Below, piece after piece: positions 31,925 through 42,625 of a stretch of 64,000 nt of DNA. This DNA is from Euborellia annulipes. Its lineage: Eukaryota > Arthropoda > Insecta > Dermaptera > Anisolabididae. How positions within the stretch are numbered: the stretch's first letter is position 1; each line of letters opens with the position of its first letter. The notes beneath the pieces are model-generated. The model was not told where the DNA came from. It saw nothing but the letters and a program-made list of their open reading frames with translations, and searched no databases. A program made the position numbers and the translations under genes. Location of the stretch: NCBI GenBank assembly GCA_023213315.1, contig JAKCPI010002775.1:1-64000 (forward strand), given 5' to 3'.

Positions 31925-32748
31925 ACTTCCTCTTATGTATATATGTAATATATATAGAGAAAGAAAAGTATTGGTTTCAAGTCAAAAATTCGGGGTCAAG
32001 ATTTTAATGGAAATACACGTTTTAATGTCGCGCAAAATGGTCTGTCTTTGGACAAAATATCTCAGGAACTAAAAGAGTTACGAGGTTCAAATTTTATAAT
32101 TAAGTTAAACACCCTCCAGAAGGGTGAAAATAAGATTTTAAACAAAATCAGCCAAAAAGTACTAGTACTTTACTGATGTACTTTTTCAGTTTTTTTCGAT
32201 TTTCTCAAAATTCGCTCCGACGATTTTGTTTAAAATTCATAAATCGAACTATTTTTTAGATGCTCTTTAAAAAATATATCAGTGAAATTTTTCGTGGAAA
32301 TCGTTTGAAGTACATTGATGTGGAAGCATTGGTAGCTCAGCGCCATCTATGAATCATCGCGTGGTCAAGTTTGGAACTAAAGTGCTAGGAGCAACTAAAT
32401 ATATCTCGACACAAAAAATCTGGTGTAACCAGCACGGTGCACAACTTTCTCTTACCGAAGGGTAAGAGAAAGTTGTGTGTTGTACGCCAGCCACACCAGA
32501 TTTTTTAGATACTCTTTAAAATTTATATTCTTATTTAGCCTTCAAGATTGTTTGAAGCACACTTTACTCTTGTACTTCATAGGAAAGATGAAAGAAATGA
32601 TAAAAATATTTTTTTTTTGCTCATAAATTGAATTCAAATGTCTGAAACTAAATATATGTCGACACAAATGACAAACACAGAAAACAACTTTCAATTACCG
32701 TGGGTAAGAGAAAGTTGTGTGCTGTGCATTTAGCCACACCAGATTTTT
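31925..32748 (+). repeat. Two R1 copies in tandem, cassettes ii and i
   Basis: The first copy runs from TACTTCCTCTTATG to a complete hairpin at about 32418-32500 (TCTGGTGTAACCAGCACGG to CCAGCCACACCAGATTT). It passes directly into a second cassette-i piece (TTGTACTTCATAGGAAAG), which ends in another hairpin at about 32668-32745. Confidence 0.75.
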
Positions 32749-33764
32749 AATACTTTCATCGTGACACACCAAAAACGGTAGTAAAATATAATCAATAATT
32801 GGAAACAAAGCTTTAAAAAAAGACTTTTCGGCATCTGAGGCCATTTAGAATTAATTTGTAGACAATATAATTATTTTTTGGAACGGGAACCTTTAAGAAC
32901 AAGAGGCGGGACTTCTATCTCTATGCTAGAGAGTAGATAAATTATAAAAAATAACATCTCAAAAGATAATTTAAATCTTCCTTAAAAATAAACAAAAATA
33001 TTAAATATTTTGAAGTTCATATTTTTTAATTAATATAGTTTGATGCGAATGTTTTTATTCATAAATAATACTTAAATTAAAATTAATTATATAAGCTTAG
33101 GCTAGTTATTTATAAAAAAAAAATTTTAAAGCAGTTGACTTGAGACACAAGAAAATTTTCGTTAAGACTATTAACTAACAAGCACCAATCAAATTATTTT
33201 TATTTGATGACTTCATTGTAACACAGAGGTATAGAACACGCTTAAGAATACCAATTAAATAAACAAAAAAATAAATAAATAATTGAAGGGTTTTGGAAAA
33301 AGCGGTATCTAAAACCAACTTCCAACTAAATATTTATTATAAAAGTATTAGTAGAAAATAAAAATTAATAAACAATATATCGAAACATAGGACGATAAAA
33401 GGGAGAGAAAAAAAAATACGATGAAATGCTGAGTCTCTTTCAAGAATGAAAGAAACCAGCAGAAAGCAAGCAGCCCTTATTTGCAAAGCCTCTCACCCTT
33501 GCATTTAGAATGAGTTTTCGCAAGGGAGGAGCAGGAAATGGGCGGACGAGAGGGGGAGAGGAGAGGAGAGAATTGCTGGTATGAATGCCGCAGCACCAGG
33601 AAAGAAAATGCCCTGCGCAAAAAGATTCCAACCTCTGCCATGCCCATCACATCTTCAGTTTTAACTTGAAACAATGAAACCATCGCGTTTTTTGAATTAA
33701 ATACTCGAGTAGTATTAACATTAAAAAAAAATCGATTTCGGTTATTTTCTAATAAAAAAAATAA
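32749..33764. other. Spacer with hAT fragment and a GC-richer patch
   Basis: GGCATCTGAGGCCATTTAGAA at about 32828 matches the inside of the hAT element at 61612-61847 (GGCATCTATGGCCATTTAGAA), so it is a fragment of that family. Positions 33440-33660 are GC-richer with overlapping minus-strand frames of 63 and 96 codons; neither has a recognisable domain. The rest is AT-rich. Confidence 0.4.
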
Positions 33765-34165
33765 CATTGTGTGGTTTTATGAAACCACGATGCAAGTGAA
33801 ACTTTTTTTTCGGATCGTGGGCGTTTAACTGAAAATTTTCAGAAAATTATTCAATTAAGGGTATTAAAATCGCGTTTTTAATCTTAATTTAATAATTGGA
33901 AAATGGGAATGAAAATGGGAAATCAAAAGACGCATGTTAAAAACTGAGAACAATATTTATTTAGTATTTGAATCATTTTAAATTATTATTTAAAAATTGA
34001 ATAATTAAATCTCACAATTATTTTTTTATAATTCGTCATATATATTAAATTTCAACTTTCCTATTTTTGTCGTCACGGCTTGTGACGTCATGGCTTGTAG
34101 CGTCACGGCCTTTGACGTCACGGCTTGTAACGCGACATGCTGAGAGAAGACTTTTTTTTTACTCA
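33765..34165 (+). repeat. TGACGTCA-array family, copy 1
   Basis: It begins CATTGTGTGGTTTTATGAAA and passes AAGTGAAACTTTTTTTTCGG. Near the end it has tandem 15-bp units (GTCACGGCTTGTGAC, GTCATGGCTTGTAGC, GTCACGGCCTTTGAC, GTCACGGCTTGTAAC) at about 34072-34131. The units create TGACGTCA, the CRE/ATF palindrome, at unit joints. The right end is lost compared with copy 3. A minus-strand frame of 67 codons spells a short Ala/Val/Thr-rich repeat from these units; it is not supported as a gene. Confidence 0.8.
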
Positions 34166-35039
34166 AAAAACGGTACCTAAAATTTTTTTTGAAACTTAAA
34201 ACCACAAAGAACGTGTTTAAAACACTCAAAGGTTTTTTCAGTTCGACCTTATTTTTTCTAACAGTATCTTCCGATAACCACTAAAAGTTATGGTATTCCA
34301 TATTACCCTCCCCTTCTATATAGGTAAGAGAAAGTAAAATTCTGAATGTGCGGCACGCTTAAAAAATTTTTTTTTTTAAATGGATGTCAAAAAAGAGTTG
34401 TCGATCACTGTTTAAAATATGGCTAGTAACGGGGCTAGTGCATTTTGAGAGATGTAATGACTCCATATAACCTGTCCTATTAACTGTAGAGTTTTCTTAA
34501 TTTATCAACCATTTGGTCTCTCATGTAAATAATTAAATAAATGACTTATAACCCAAAAATGATCTTAATATAATTTTTCATTTTCTTTGGAATATGAACG
34601 TATAAAAAAGTAGAGTTCAGGTAACGTAATGAATAGTTTCATAGTATAAATTAGGTTTTTTTACAAAAAAAAAAGAATGGAGGGTTGGAATCGGAACAAG
34701 CAGAGAGTGAAATAGAGAATGAAAGGCGAGAAAGAAAGAGAGAGAGAGAGAGATGATACAGGGTGAGTCTAAAATACGAGGACACATTAATTGAAAAACA
34801 TTGGTTGTCATCATCATAAAAATGCAAAACAGATTAAGTAGTCAAGTGGATAAAACGATCCAAATTCATTTTCATTAATCATCCCTAACGAAAAGTTGTT
34901 GAACAAGCCTTGTTAAATGAGCCACGTCTCAATTGAATTTGATAAATGATATTTAATAGGCACTGGCGGATTTCTACTTGCTAATGATGAAGGAAAAAAA
35001 AAATACTTTTCTTTGACATTCGAAATATAATCGTATCCT
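34166..35039. other. Spacer between inverted copies
   Basis: Contains (GA)n at about 34735-34752 and CAGGGTGAGTCTAAAATACG at about 34759. No gene recognised; the 66-codon minus-strand frame is low complexity. Confidence 0.45.
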
Positions 35040-35500
35040 TTTTTAAAGTGAAACTTTTATTTTATCCTGTCAAATTTTTTCGCTCTTCTATCAGCATGTC
35101 GCGTTAAAAGCCGTGACGTCACATCAAAGGGCGTGAAGCTACAAGCCATGACGTCACAAGCCGTGACGACAAAAATTGGAAAGTTGAAATTTAATATATA
35201 TGACGAATTATAAAAAATAATTGTGAGATTTAATTATTCAAATTTTTAAATTGATAAAATAAAATTTTTAAAATAATTTAAAAAGATTCAAATCTTCAAT
35301 TACTAAATAAATATTGTTCTCAGTTTTTAACATGCGTCTATTGATTTCTCATTATCATTCCTATTTTCCAATTATTAAGTTAAGATTAAAAACGCGATTT
35401 TAATACCCTTAATTTAATAATTTTCTGAAAATTTTCAGTTAAACGCCTACGATCCGAAAAAAGTTTCACTTGCATCGGGATTTCATAAATCCACACAATG
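35040..35500 (-). repeat. TGACGTCA-array family, copy 2, inverted
   Basis: The same element as at 33765 and 50373 in reverse: AAAGTGAAACTTTTATTTTATCC at the left, the 15-bp units at about 35105-35170 (GCCGTGACGTCAC, GCCATGACGTCAC), then AAAAGTTTCACTTGCATCGG at the right. AAGTGAAACTTTT and its complement near both ends look like terminal inverted repeats. With copy 1 it makes a 1.7-kb inverted arrangement with about 0.9 kb of spacer. Confidence 0.8.
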
Positions 35501-35786
35501 ATTTTTTTTTTGATACTTGGTATATTTATCGAAATGATTTTGAATTACAAAACGCAAAATAACTACTTAACTTTAACTTGATGAATGAGGATGGTAAAAA
35601 ATATTTTAAATGGTCAGAGCGATTCCCCCCACTCCTCCAAATGAATACGTTTTAAAGAATATAATATTTTACAGCGCTTAAATTCTTACTATACGAGCTC
35701 TATTTTTATTTATTTATTATTAGAGATTTTGAATCCCTGAATATGTAAAATTAAATTTTTTCTTTAACATGATAATGAGTATGCTT
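35501..35786. other. AT-rich spacer
   Basis: Nothing recognised. Confidence 0.5.
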
Positions 35787-35894
35787 TTTGTGGGCGGGCC
35801 AAACGTCCCATGGCCCCCGGGGTTCGAACCCACGATCTCCAACCTTCATAGACATCGGTGTGCTATGATGTCTAAAGCGAATAAATTTATTATT

Positions 35895-36176
35895 TATTTT
35901 TTTTTTTTTAAGATTTAAACTTTCAAACTTTGGTTCTCGTTGAAACATTTTGTAAATTAAAATTAAATATATAAATTAAACACTAGGTTATTTGTTTCAA
36001 AGGTTTTATTAAAATTAACACTTGATACGTATTTCGAAAATTCCTTGTCATCATCAGAAGTTAGAATGTAATCACTTCTGATGATGACAAGGAATTGTCG
36101 AAATACGTATCAAGTGTTAATTATAATAAAACCTTTGAAACAAATAACCTAGTGTTTAATTTATATATTAAATTTT
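35895..36176. mobile_element. Foldback element, family B, two hammerhead-like cores
   Basis: AAATTTATTATT at 35883-35894 and 36177-36188 is the probable target duplication (low complexity). A T-run and a one-sided leader (AAGATTTAAACTTTC, GTTCTCGTTGAAACATTTTG) precede arms that meet near 36055-36075. Plus core: stem I CACTT/AAGTG (36073-36077 with 36112-36116), CTGATGA 36078-36084, one extra T, GACAA/TTGTC helix II, GAAA 36100-36103, ACGTAT minimal helix III, predicted cleavage after C at 36111. Minus core: CTGATGA at 36057-36051, GAAA at 36035-36032, helix II with one mismatch. Confidence 0.85.
36073..36116 (+). ncRNA. Type I hammerhead-like ribozyme motif, best in window
   Basis: All conserved core bases of a hammerhead are present in order: CTGATGA, then a 5-bp helix II (GACAA/TTGTC, GGAA loop), then GAAA, a very short helix III (TACGTA) and the cleavage triplet ATC, closed by a 5-bp stem I. 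One extra nucleotide sits between CTGATGA and helix II. Very short helix III is known in hammerheads of Penelope-like elements, which are thought to work as dimers. Whether this RNA cuts itself is not shown by sequence. Confidence 0.6.
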
Positions 36177-36497
36177 AAATTTATTATTATTATTATTATT
36201 ATTTTTTGAGCGCAACTGTTTTAAAATTAAAGTCAGATTATTTTTCTTGTGAAATTTTTAATTATAAATAAATTGTTTTCTAATAGTAAAAAACATATTT
36301 AAGAAATAAATATATGAGGTTGTGTTGTGGGTCTGGTGGCTTGTTGCAAAAGATAGCACACCAATGCCCCGGAAGGGCTGGAGATCCTGGGTTCGATTTC
36401 CATGGGGCGCTTAGCCCACTAACAAATAAACATACCTATTTGTTAAATATATCTTTGACTAGTAAAGTCCGAATCGAGGTATCAAATGAATATCAAT

Positions 36498-36729
36498 TTT
36501 CTAATATTTTCGCCTTAATCCCACGGTGCGGGGTCAGCGGGAAAGGGGTCGCGGAATGTTTTTTTTACGACCGGAAGAAATAGAACAGGCCGGTCCGTCG
36601 CACGGTCTGTTGAAAATTTAAAAGGAAGGGACAGACATGTAAAGAACAGAAGGACTGTCAGTCCCAGCTCGGGTAGCTCGTGGTCGCCATCCACGTACCC
36701 ACAAGATCTGGGCCCCTGAGCAAATAAAT
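36498..36729 (-). mobile_element. R2 SINE copy 3, nested in the R3 tail
   Basis: TGAATATCAAT (36487-36497) and TGAATATTAAT (36730-36740) form an 11-bp target duplication with one mismatch. The element spans from TTTCTAATATTTTCGCC (tail side) to GGGCCCCTGAGCAAATAAA (head side). Frames of 89 codons on both strands overlap it and are not shared by the other copies. Confidence 0.85.
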
Positions 36730-36740
36730 TGAATATTAAT

Positions 36741-37140
36741 AACTTATTAAAAATACTGGTATATAGATCTAGAAAATTATTCAAGTGAAAAATAAAGTTT
36801 TGCGAAGTAGCACTTGAAACGTAAGTTACTCATTGTCAATTTGATTGTGTTTAGGATAGTTGATGGCAGAGTTTGAGGCGACATGGGGGTGGGGGATACA
36901 CATTTGGCATGGGCTGAGTTTCCGTCTCTGTCTCGTGCCAGTAGTGTTATCTTCGGGATTGTTTTACTAAGATTCTATCTCAAAGGAAATCTCCTGACTG
37001 CTCAAATTTATCTGCTTTCTGATTACAAAGTGCTTACGAAGTAGTGTTTAGACACTTTTAGTCTATTAGTCGACCTGACTCTTTGCTAATATGTGTATAA
37101 ACTTTAAGAGGGATTATTATACTGTAGAATAAAAAATTTC
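36741..37140. other. Spacer
   Basis: Mixed composition, includes the end of the R3 tail (GGTATATAGATCTAG) near 36760. No gene recognised. Confidence 0.5.
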
Positions 37141-37146
37141 TTTTTA

Positions 37147-37608
37147 CGAGGGGAGGTCAATAATGAATGAAACACAGGTTTTTGGATAAAAAATTATTTT
37201 ATTTTTCAACGTAGTCTCCTTTGAGCTCTATACACTTTGTCCAACGTTTCTCCAATATTTTTATCCCTTCCAAAAAATAAGATTTGTTAATCATCGTTGT
37301 AGTCAAATCTCTTTCCACCGAGTCATTTTTTCAAGTTTGGAAACAAGAAATAGTCACTCGGGGCTAAATCCGGAGAATAGGGCGGATGAGGGTGCAATTC
37401 GTATCCCGATTCAAGGATTTTTTTCCATTTTCTTCTCAAATCACGAGGTAGTCTGCTATAAATGGATGTCAAACAAAAACTAAAAGACCCAGCTGGTTCA
37501 AATTTTGACAAAAGTCAGCTGATAGTTGCCTGCTGACAGGAGCAGTGTTGTCATTTCAGTTAAGAGGCGGGAAATTCAAAAAGTCACGGACTTATTGACC
37601 TGTCCTCG
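37147..37608 (-). mobile_element. Internally deleted mariner transposon
   Basis: The ends CGAGGGGAGGTCAATAATG and CTTATTGACCTGTCCTCG are inverted repeats flanked by TA at 37145-37146 and 37609-37610, as expected for mariner. It is 462 bp against about 1.3 kb for a full element, so most of the transposase is deleted; the C-terminal part survives on the minus strand. Confidence 0.9.
37199..37511 (-). pseudogene. Mariner transposase, C-terminal remnant
   Basis: The protein family cuts and pastes mariner DNA using a DD34D catalytic triad. This remnant shows HPPYSPDLAPSDYFLF (coded at about 37340-37390), the conserved segment that carries the last catalytic Asp in SPDLAPSD. It is followed after a stop and frame change by KSYFLEGIKILEKRW and CIELKGDYVEK, the usual C-terminus, ending at the stop at 37199. 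The N-terminal DNA-binding domain and the first catalytic Asp are missing. The Met at 37511 opens non-homologous sequence and is not the real start. Certainly inactive. Confidence 0.9.
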
Positions 37609-38250
37609 TATTAAATTAAACTCTTAGCTCGAGTAAGTCGTGTTCCATGTACACTGTTAAAAATTTTAAAGGGATATTCATAAACTAGAATAGGAAGTCT
37701 GTTATACAAACTGTTTGTGAATTTTACTTTCGGGTATATTATCATTTATCTTTTCACAAACTGGGTATATTAAACTTCAAGCACGACAGTATATGAAATT
37801 GATTGAAAATTCATATTTTTTTTTTACAGTGAAATTATCATACATTAATAATTTTAATAATAAACCCTTTATTAATAGGTTTTTTTTAGTCATCTTGTTG
37901 TGAAATTATGTAGCGTATAAATACGTTATTCTTCATAAGAAATCTGAGTAAATTGTTGTTATAACGTAACTTTTAATAGCATCCCTTTAAGTAAACTTTA
38001 AAGTTTAAGTATGAAGTCTCAATTGTTTTGAAGATTTAATTAAATTGATGTAATACCGCTTGTAATTAAATTAAATTCTTAAAGAAAAATGTATTTTATA
38101 ATAATAAGAATTAAAAATATTATTTATTAATTTCTCTTTTTTTTTTTAATCTGAGAGAACTATGCTAAGATTGTTTCATCATCTATTACTTATTAAATTT
38201 GTCATTAAGAGACAACTTTTGGTGTGTTAAGAGTTCTTTTTTTACTTTCT
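37609..38250. other. AT-rich spacer
   Basis: No supportable feature. Confidence 0.5.
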
Positions 38251-38251
38251 C

Positions 38252-38872
38252 TTGCCCTATATATGAAATATATAAAGATAAAGTATTGCGATAATGTCAA
38301 AAATTCCCTGTCGAGATTTTGATGGATATAGTGAAAAAAATCTCAGGAACGAAAAGAGATAGGAGGTTGAAATTTTATATTTAGGTTAGGCACCCCCCCC
38401 CCACCCCAGGGGTGAAAATAAGCTTTTGAACAAAATTGGCTAAAACGTACTAGTACTTTACTGATGTACTTTATCAGTTTTTTTCGATTTTCTCAAAATT
38501 CGCTCAAACGATTTTGATTAAAATTCATAAATCAAATATTTTTTAGATACTCTTTAAAAAGTATATCAGTAAAATTTTTCGTGGAAATCGTTTGAAGTAT
38601 ACTTTACTGATATACTTTTTTAGTTTTTTACGATTTTCTCAAAATTCGCTTCAACCATTTTGATTAAAATTATAAATCAACTATTTTTTAGATGCTCTTT
38701 AAAAAGTATATCAGCGAAATTTTTCGTGACAATTGTTTGAAGTACACTTTAGTAATGTGGAAGCATTCGTAGCTCAGTGCCATCTATGAATCGCGTGGTC
38801 AAGTTTGGAACTTGGGTGCTAAGGGCAACTAAATATATCTAGACACAAAATATCCAGTCACACTAGATTTTT
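38252..38872 (+). repeat. R1 dispersed element, cassette ii
   Basis: The head hairpin TACTTTCTCTTGCCCTATA to ATATAAAGATAAAGTA leads into the body, of which a part (TCAAAATTCGCT) occurs twice. Cassette ii (GGAAGCATTCGTAGCTCAG) follows, and the end hairpin is reduced to AAATATCCAGTCACACTAGAT. Confidence 0.75.
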
Positions 38873-39388
38873 TCTTCTCCAATACTGCGTTTAAATGATA
38901 TGAAAATTAATATATATCTATAAACGTTAGTGTTTAATCTTTTTCCAGAAAGATTAGCATTTTTTATTATATTATTCAATAAAATCTGAAAATAAATATT
39001 TCCGGAATTATTATTTCATTAATTTGAAATTTAAGAGGCTAATTTTCTCTACCCAATATATTTATATAAAAAGTGACTCTCTAATTCAAAGTGATTAACT
39101 TAATAGAGCCATGGGGGAAATTACGAGTGAAGTCGTTTTGTTGATGGATTATTAGAAAATAGCATAGTTACGGTTATATTGAAATTTATACATATAGATA
39201 AATTTTATTTTATTTTTATTTTTTTTGTTTGTAATTTATCACAATTATCTTTAATCCAAAAAAATTGGCAAATAAGTAGAGTTATATATTTAAATAATTG
39301 ATCCAGTTAAGAGTGCTTAATAAATAAGTCTCAGGGTGTTAATAAATTTAAAAAAATAATAAATAAATCTAATAATTACGACAGGGCC
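38873..39388. other. AT-rich spacer
   Basis: Nothing recognised. Confidence 0.5.
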
Positions 39389-39600
39389 GTAGCCAGAAGG
39401 GTCCCCTTCTCATTCGAAATCCCGAAAAATTATAAATAAAGAGAAATAAGGCGTACAAATTTAAATACTGTTAGAAATTATAAAAATATTTTTTTGAATT
39501 TTTACATTTGAGAGGGGGGGGGCAAAAGTGGATGTTCCTTGTCACCTCTAGTATTATCTCCCTACTACCGAAATAATTTTCTGATTACTACACCACTGAT
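39389..39600. mobile_element. Possible hAT-like MITE
   Basis: CAGGGCCGTAGCCAGAAGG at the left resembles a common hAT terminus, and ATTACTACACCACTG at the right could be the partner. The 8-bp flanks do not match, so the boundaries are uncertain. Contains a short G-run. Confidence 0.35.
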
Positions 39601-39923
39601 CTAAGCGAGGGCTTCAACACAAGTGGAATGTTGTATGGAAGATAGGCAACCCAAATGACTCCTGAGTAATGAGTGCAGAGCGCATGAGGTTTTTTTTTAT
39701 TTTTCTTTAAACTTTTGGTCAGTTAAAGGTGAGACACTTGGGGATTATAACAGCTTCTTTGTGTGGGCGTGAATGGGTCGCAAAAGTGAATGTTCCTTGT
39801 TTGAGTCAATCAATACAATTATTTGCTACACCCACTACTAGAGAAAGGGGGAGGCAGGAAAATAAATCTCCATGATCCGTGTCTTTTGAGGTTAAACTCT
39901 AAATTTCTATAGAAAAATAAAAA
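39601..39923. other. Spacer
   Basis: GATAGGCAACCCAAATGAC at about 39651 resembles the outer arm of the foldback at 8775. Otherwise nothing. Confidence 0.4.
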
Positions 39924-40334
39924 CTATGTTTTTTGTTGGCCGGCCAAGCGCCCCATGGCCCCTAGGAATAGAACCCAGGATCTCCAGCCTTTCCGGGGCA
40001 TCGGTGTGCTATCCATTGCACCGAACCGGATCTTTGACCTACACCAACAAAAACTCTCTTCCCCGTTAACCAGTCAGAAAATGAGAAAACTTAAAGAAAA
40101 ATTTATCTCTTGTCTGCCGCTATTTAAACCATCAATGGATAACAAACCGGTGCCTCGGAAAGGCTGGAGGTCCTGGGTAATATTCCCGCGGCCCATGGAG
40201 CGCTTGGCCCATCAACGAAAAACAGAGTCTTCTTAAAATTAAATAATATACGTATATTTAATATATCTATGACTTGTTAAGTCCGAGTCGAGGTATATTG
40301 AATACTAATAGATCTCGAAAAATATTTAACTATT
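39924..40334. mobile_element. R3 tRNA-like SINE inverted dimer
   Basis: The left arm (minus), about 39935-40025, reads on its own strand as GGTGCAATGGATAGCACACC (box-A-like) and the GGAGATCCTGGGTTCTATTCC box-B region. The right arm (plus), about 40132-40225, has AATGGATAACAAACCGG and GGAGGTCCTGGG. The unmatched centre is about 40030-40130, and the R3 tail (GACTTGTTAAGTCCGAGTCG) lies on the right only. GAAAAATAAAAA at 39912-39923 and 40335-40346 may be a target duplication, but the R3 end near 36790 is similar, so this is uncertain. Confidence 0.75.
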
Positions 40335-40441
40335 GAAAAATAAAAATTAAATAAATAAAAAAATTTGTTTATACGGGACGTATAACGTAACTGTTATGGA
40401 ATTGGATTAATTAAAGATATAGCCAATAATCAAAAGAATCT

Positions 40442-40560
40442 ATTTTGTTAACACTCTTTATTCCGGTACGTTTCGGCTATTTATATAAATATAAAGAAGG
40501 ACTGATGATGGATTTGTGGTCATAGGCGAAACGTACCGGAATAATGAGTGTTAACAAAAT
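40442..40560. mobile_element. Short foldback with degenerate hammerhead-like core
   Basis: ATTTTGTTAACACTCTTTATT and TCCGGTACGTTTCGGC (left) face GCGAAACGTACCGGA and GAGTGTTAACAAAAT (right). CTGATGA at 40502-40508 and GAAA at 40528-40531 are present in the right half, but there is no pairing that would make helix II, and the left half keeps only GAAACGTACC. Confidence 0.65.
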
Positions 40561-41755
40561 AATTGCTCTATTTTTTAATTAAACCAAATTTGTTTATTTA
40601 TTTAATTTTCATTGAATTTTCCGGGATATAAATCCAAATTTATCGCGATCCTATTCAACCATAAATAAAATACAGGCCCGGCAAGGCTCTCGGCGGCCAA
40701 TATAAATATTTTTAGTTATTGAAAATCTTTTGAAAAATACCTCCTATTTCAAACAATTTCATATCTCTTAAATTTTAGGTTAATAAATATTTCACACGTT
40801 TTTATTCAATTCATCGAATATAATATTTTCGTACTCTTGGTTTATTCGTCTACTATATATATATAATGGTATATGAACTGGAAACAAAATGGTTAGCCTT
40901 AAAACAACGATTCTCGCTAGTAAAACGGATCCAGGGGGTTGAAGTTAGTCAACTTCTCTCTCTCTCTCTCGCTAACAACACAAGATTCAATTCTGGTCAC
41001 GAAGTTTTACGTTATGATGAGGGTTGGGTGGGATGAGATGCTGGGGGAAGAGAGGCGGGGGGGGGGAGGGTGACGGGGGTTGGTTTCTCTCTCTCTCTCT
41101 CTCTTTCGCCTGGATGGGTTTACCTCATTCCCATAATTCTGGGTTGTGAGGTGAGCATTTCGAGTTATAACAGAACCTAGTTGGTTGGTTGGTACGCCTT
41201 TCTGGTTGCAGATTAAAAAGTATTTACCTGAACCAGTAAGCTTCCACCACACACACAATACTGTCGTAGATTTGGTGGAATCACACTTCCAAAGCTGGGA
41301 TTCTCTTTTTTTTAACATACTCTGTGTATAGTAAATCCTGTCAAAAAAATAAAGATGATATTAAGCTTCCTCTTCTTTTTTCACAAAATTATATAAATAT
41401 GATATTGAAATTAATTGAAAAATTCTTATAATAAAATCCTGTGTTTGTCAAAATGAAAGGATAACATTTGACCTCGGTTGGACAGAGGCTTTGATCCTCT
41501 AATAAAGAGAAACGATTATTTTAATATTGTAGAAGTTTATTTAAAATGCTGTTGATTTTCAAATAGAAATGAATTCAAACTTTTACGATAATATAATAAA
41601 AATCTAAGGGCCGATTGCTTCAGTTCTAATTAACTAACAATCATTCGGATAAACTAGTTGACTATGATATACAGTAGTTAAGCTAATATGATAACAGCTC
41701 AATTCGTAGTGAGTTACCTAAGTCCTAAAGTTCGGTATAAGGCTTAATTAAAGAG
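40561..41755. other. Spacer with CT/GA microsatellites
   Basis: (TC)n at about 40954-40970 and 41088-41106. The 103-codon minus-strand frame at 41007-41318 contains the RERERE translation of the latter and has no recognisable domain. The rest is AT-rich. Confidence 0.5.
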
Positions 41756-41757
41756 TG

Positions 41758-42132
41758 AAATTAGAAACACAAGCCTGTTTTATTTATTTATTTTTAAATT
41801 TTTTTATCTTTAATTATTTTAATTAATTTTTATTAAAATTCTTTATAATGATGCCTTTATTAAGTTCCTAACTTCACAAAACTTTATTCCTCAGATTATA
41901 TGTAAAAAAAAATATTTTTTTTAACTCGAAGGTCAAGAGTGTTCTTGTTTAGTTCATAGATGATTTTCTGCTGTCAGATAAGTTTGCTAGTTGACTAGAA
42001 CTGAAGCAACCGGCTTTAAATATACAAGCATTAAGGTAAGGAAGTAAATAGTCCAAATAGGGAGATTTTATGCAAATAAAACAATACTTTCTCTCTATAT
42101 ATTTTATATATAGAGTAAGAGAAAGTAAAACG
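41758..42132 (+). repeat. R5 repeat with R1-type end hairpin
   Basis: AAGCCTGTTTTATTTATTT and CTAACTTCACAAAACTTTA match 30605-30750, and TGTTCTTGTTTAGTTCATAG with TAGTTGACTAGAACTGAAGC match 1880-1960. It ends in CAATACTTTCTCTC to GTAAGAGAAAGTA at 42085-42128, the hairpin that also forms the R1 head. Confidence 0.6.
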
Positions 42133-42270
42133 TATCAATCAGATGAATTTTTTTTATCAAAAAAAAAAAAAAAAAAAAAAAAAAAACGAGTCTATGGTCT
42201 GGCAATTAAAAAAAAAACGAGTCTATGGTCTCGCAATAAAAAATTATGAGAGACTTCATAGACTCGAAAT
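42133..42270. repeat. Poly-A and short tandem/inverted repeat
   Basis: An A-run of about 27 at 42160-42186 is followed by ACGAGTCTATGGTCTGGCAA and again ACGAGTCTATGGTCTCGCAA, then the partial complement CATAGACTCG at about 42257. Looks like slippage or repeated retroposition of a tail; origin unknown. Confidence 0.6.
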
Positions 42271-42419
42271 TCAAGATAGTCTTGAAAAAAAGTTCTGAAT
42301 TAACCGAACATAAAAATTCAAATTAATTAATGGAATATAAATAAATAAAATAAAAACAATAATGTTGATATTTGAAGAATTAATCGACATATCTCTGATC
42401 AAGAATGTAGCTAGAAGAA

Positions 42420-42625
42420 TTTTTTCGGGGTTTGAGGGGAGGTTCGAACGATCACTATGGGCGTAACTGGGAGGAGGGTCCCAGGAGGTGCCCCACTCTC
42501 CTCCCAGAAGGCCCCGCCCCAAGAAAAATTGAGATAACATGGGGCCTTCCAGGTTCCCTAGAGGATGGCTTCCCCCAGCCAAATTTCCTAACTACGACGA
42601 TCACCCTCCTCAAATGAAAGAAATA
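42420..42625. repeat. GC-rich block with hairpin
   Basis: GGGAGGAGGGTCC and CTCTCCTCCC form a stem at about 42470-42508. GGGCGTAACTGGG and CGATCACTATGGGCG resemble transposon ends, but I cannot pair the termini. Overlapping frames of 61 and 103 codons on both strands are not recognisable. Confidence 0.4.

Larger units (their letters stand above)
35787..36490. mobile_element. R3 tRNA-like SINE inverted dimer, split by a foldback
   Basis: The left arm (minus) holds GGGGTTCGAACCCACGATCTCC and GCCCATGGG-type ends at 35787-35875. The right arm (plus) at about 36335-36430 holds GGAGATCCTGGGTTCGATTTCC. The R3 tail (TGACTAGTAAAGTCCGAATCG) follows on the right only. Between the arms lies the Penelope-like foldback at 35895-36176. 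An R2 SINE lies in the tail at 36498. Confidence 0.75.

Noticed and set aside
34026..34229. Repeat protein encoded by the 15-bp units on the minus strand
   Set aside because: The frame is short, starts and ends in AT-rich DNA, and is not kept in the copies at 35.1 and 50.7 kb.
36340..36400. tRNA gene (box B GGTTCGATTTCC)
   Set aside because: Only the box B/T-arm part is tRNA-like; repeated as R3 in inverted pairs.
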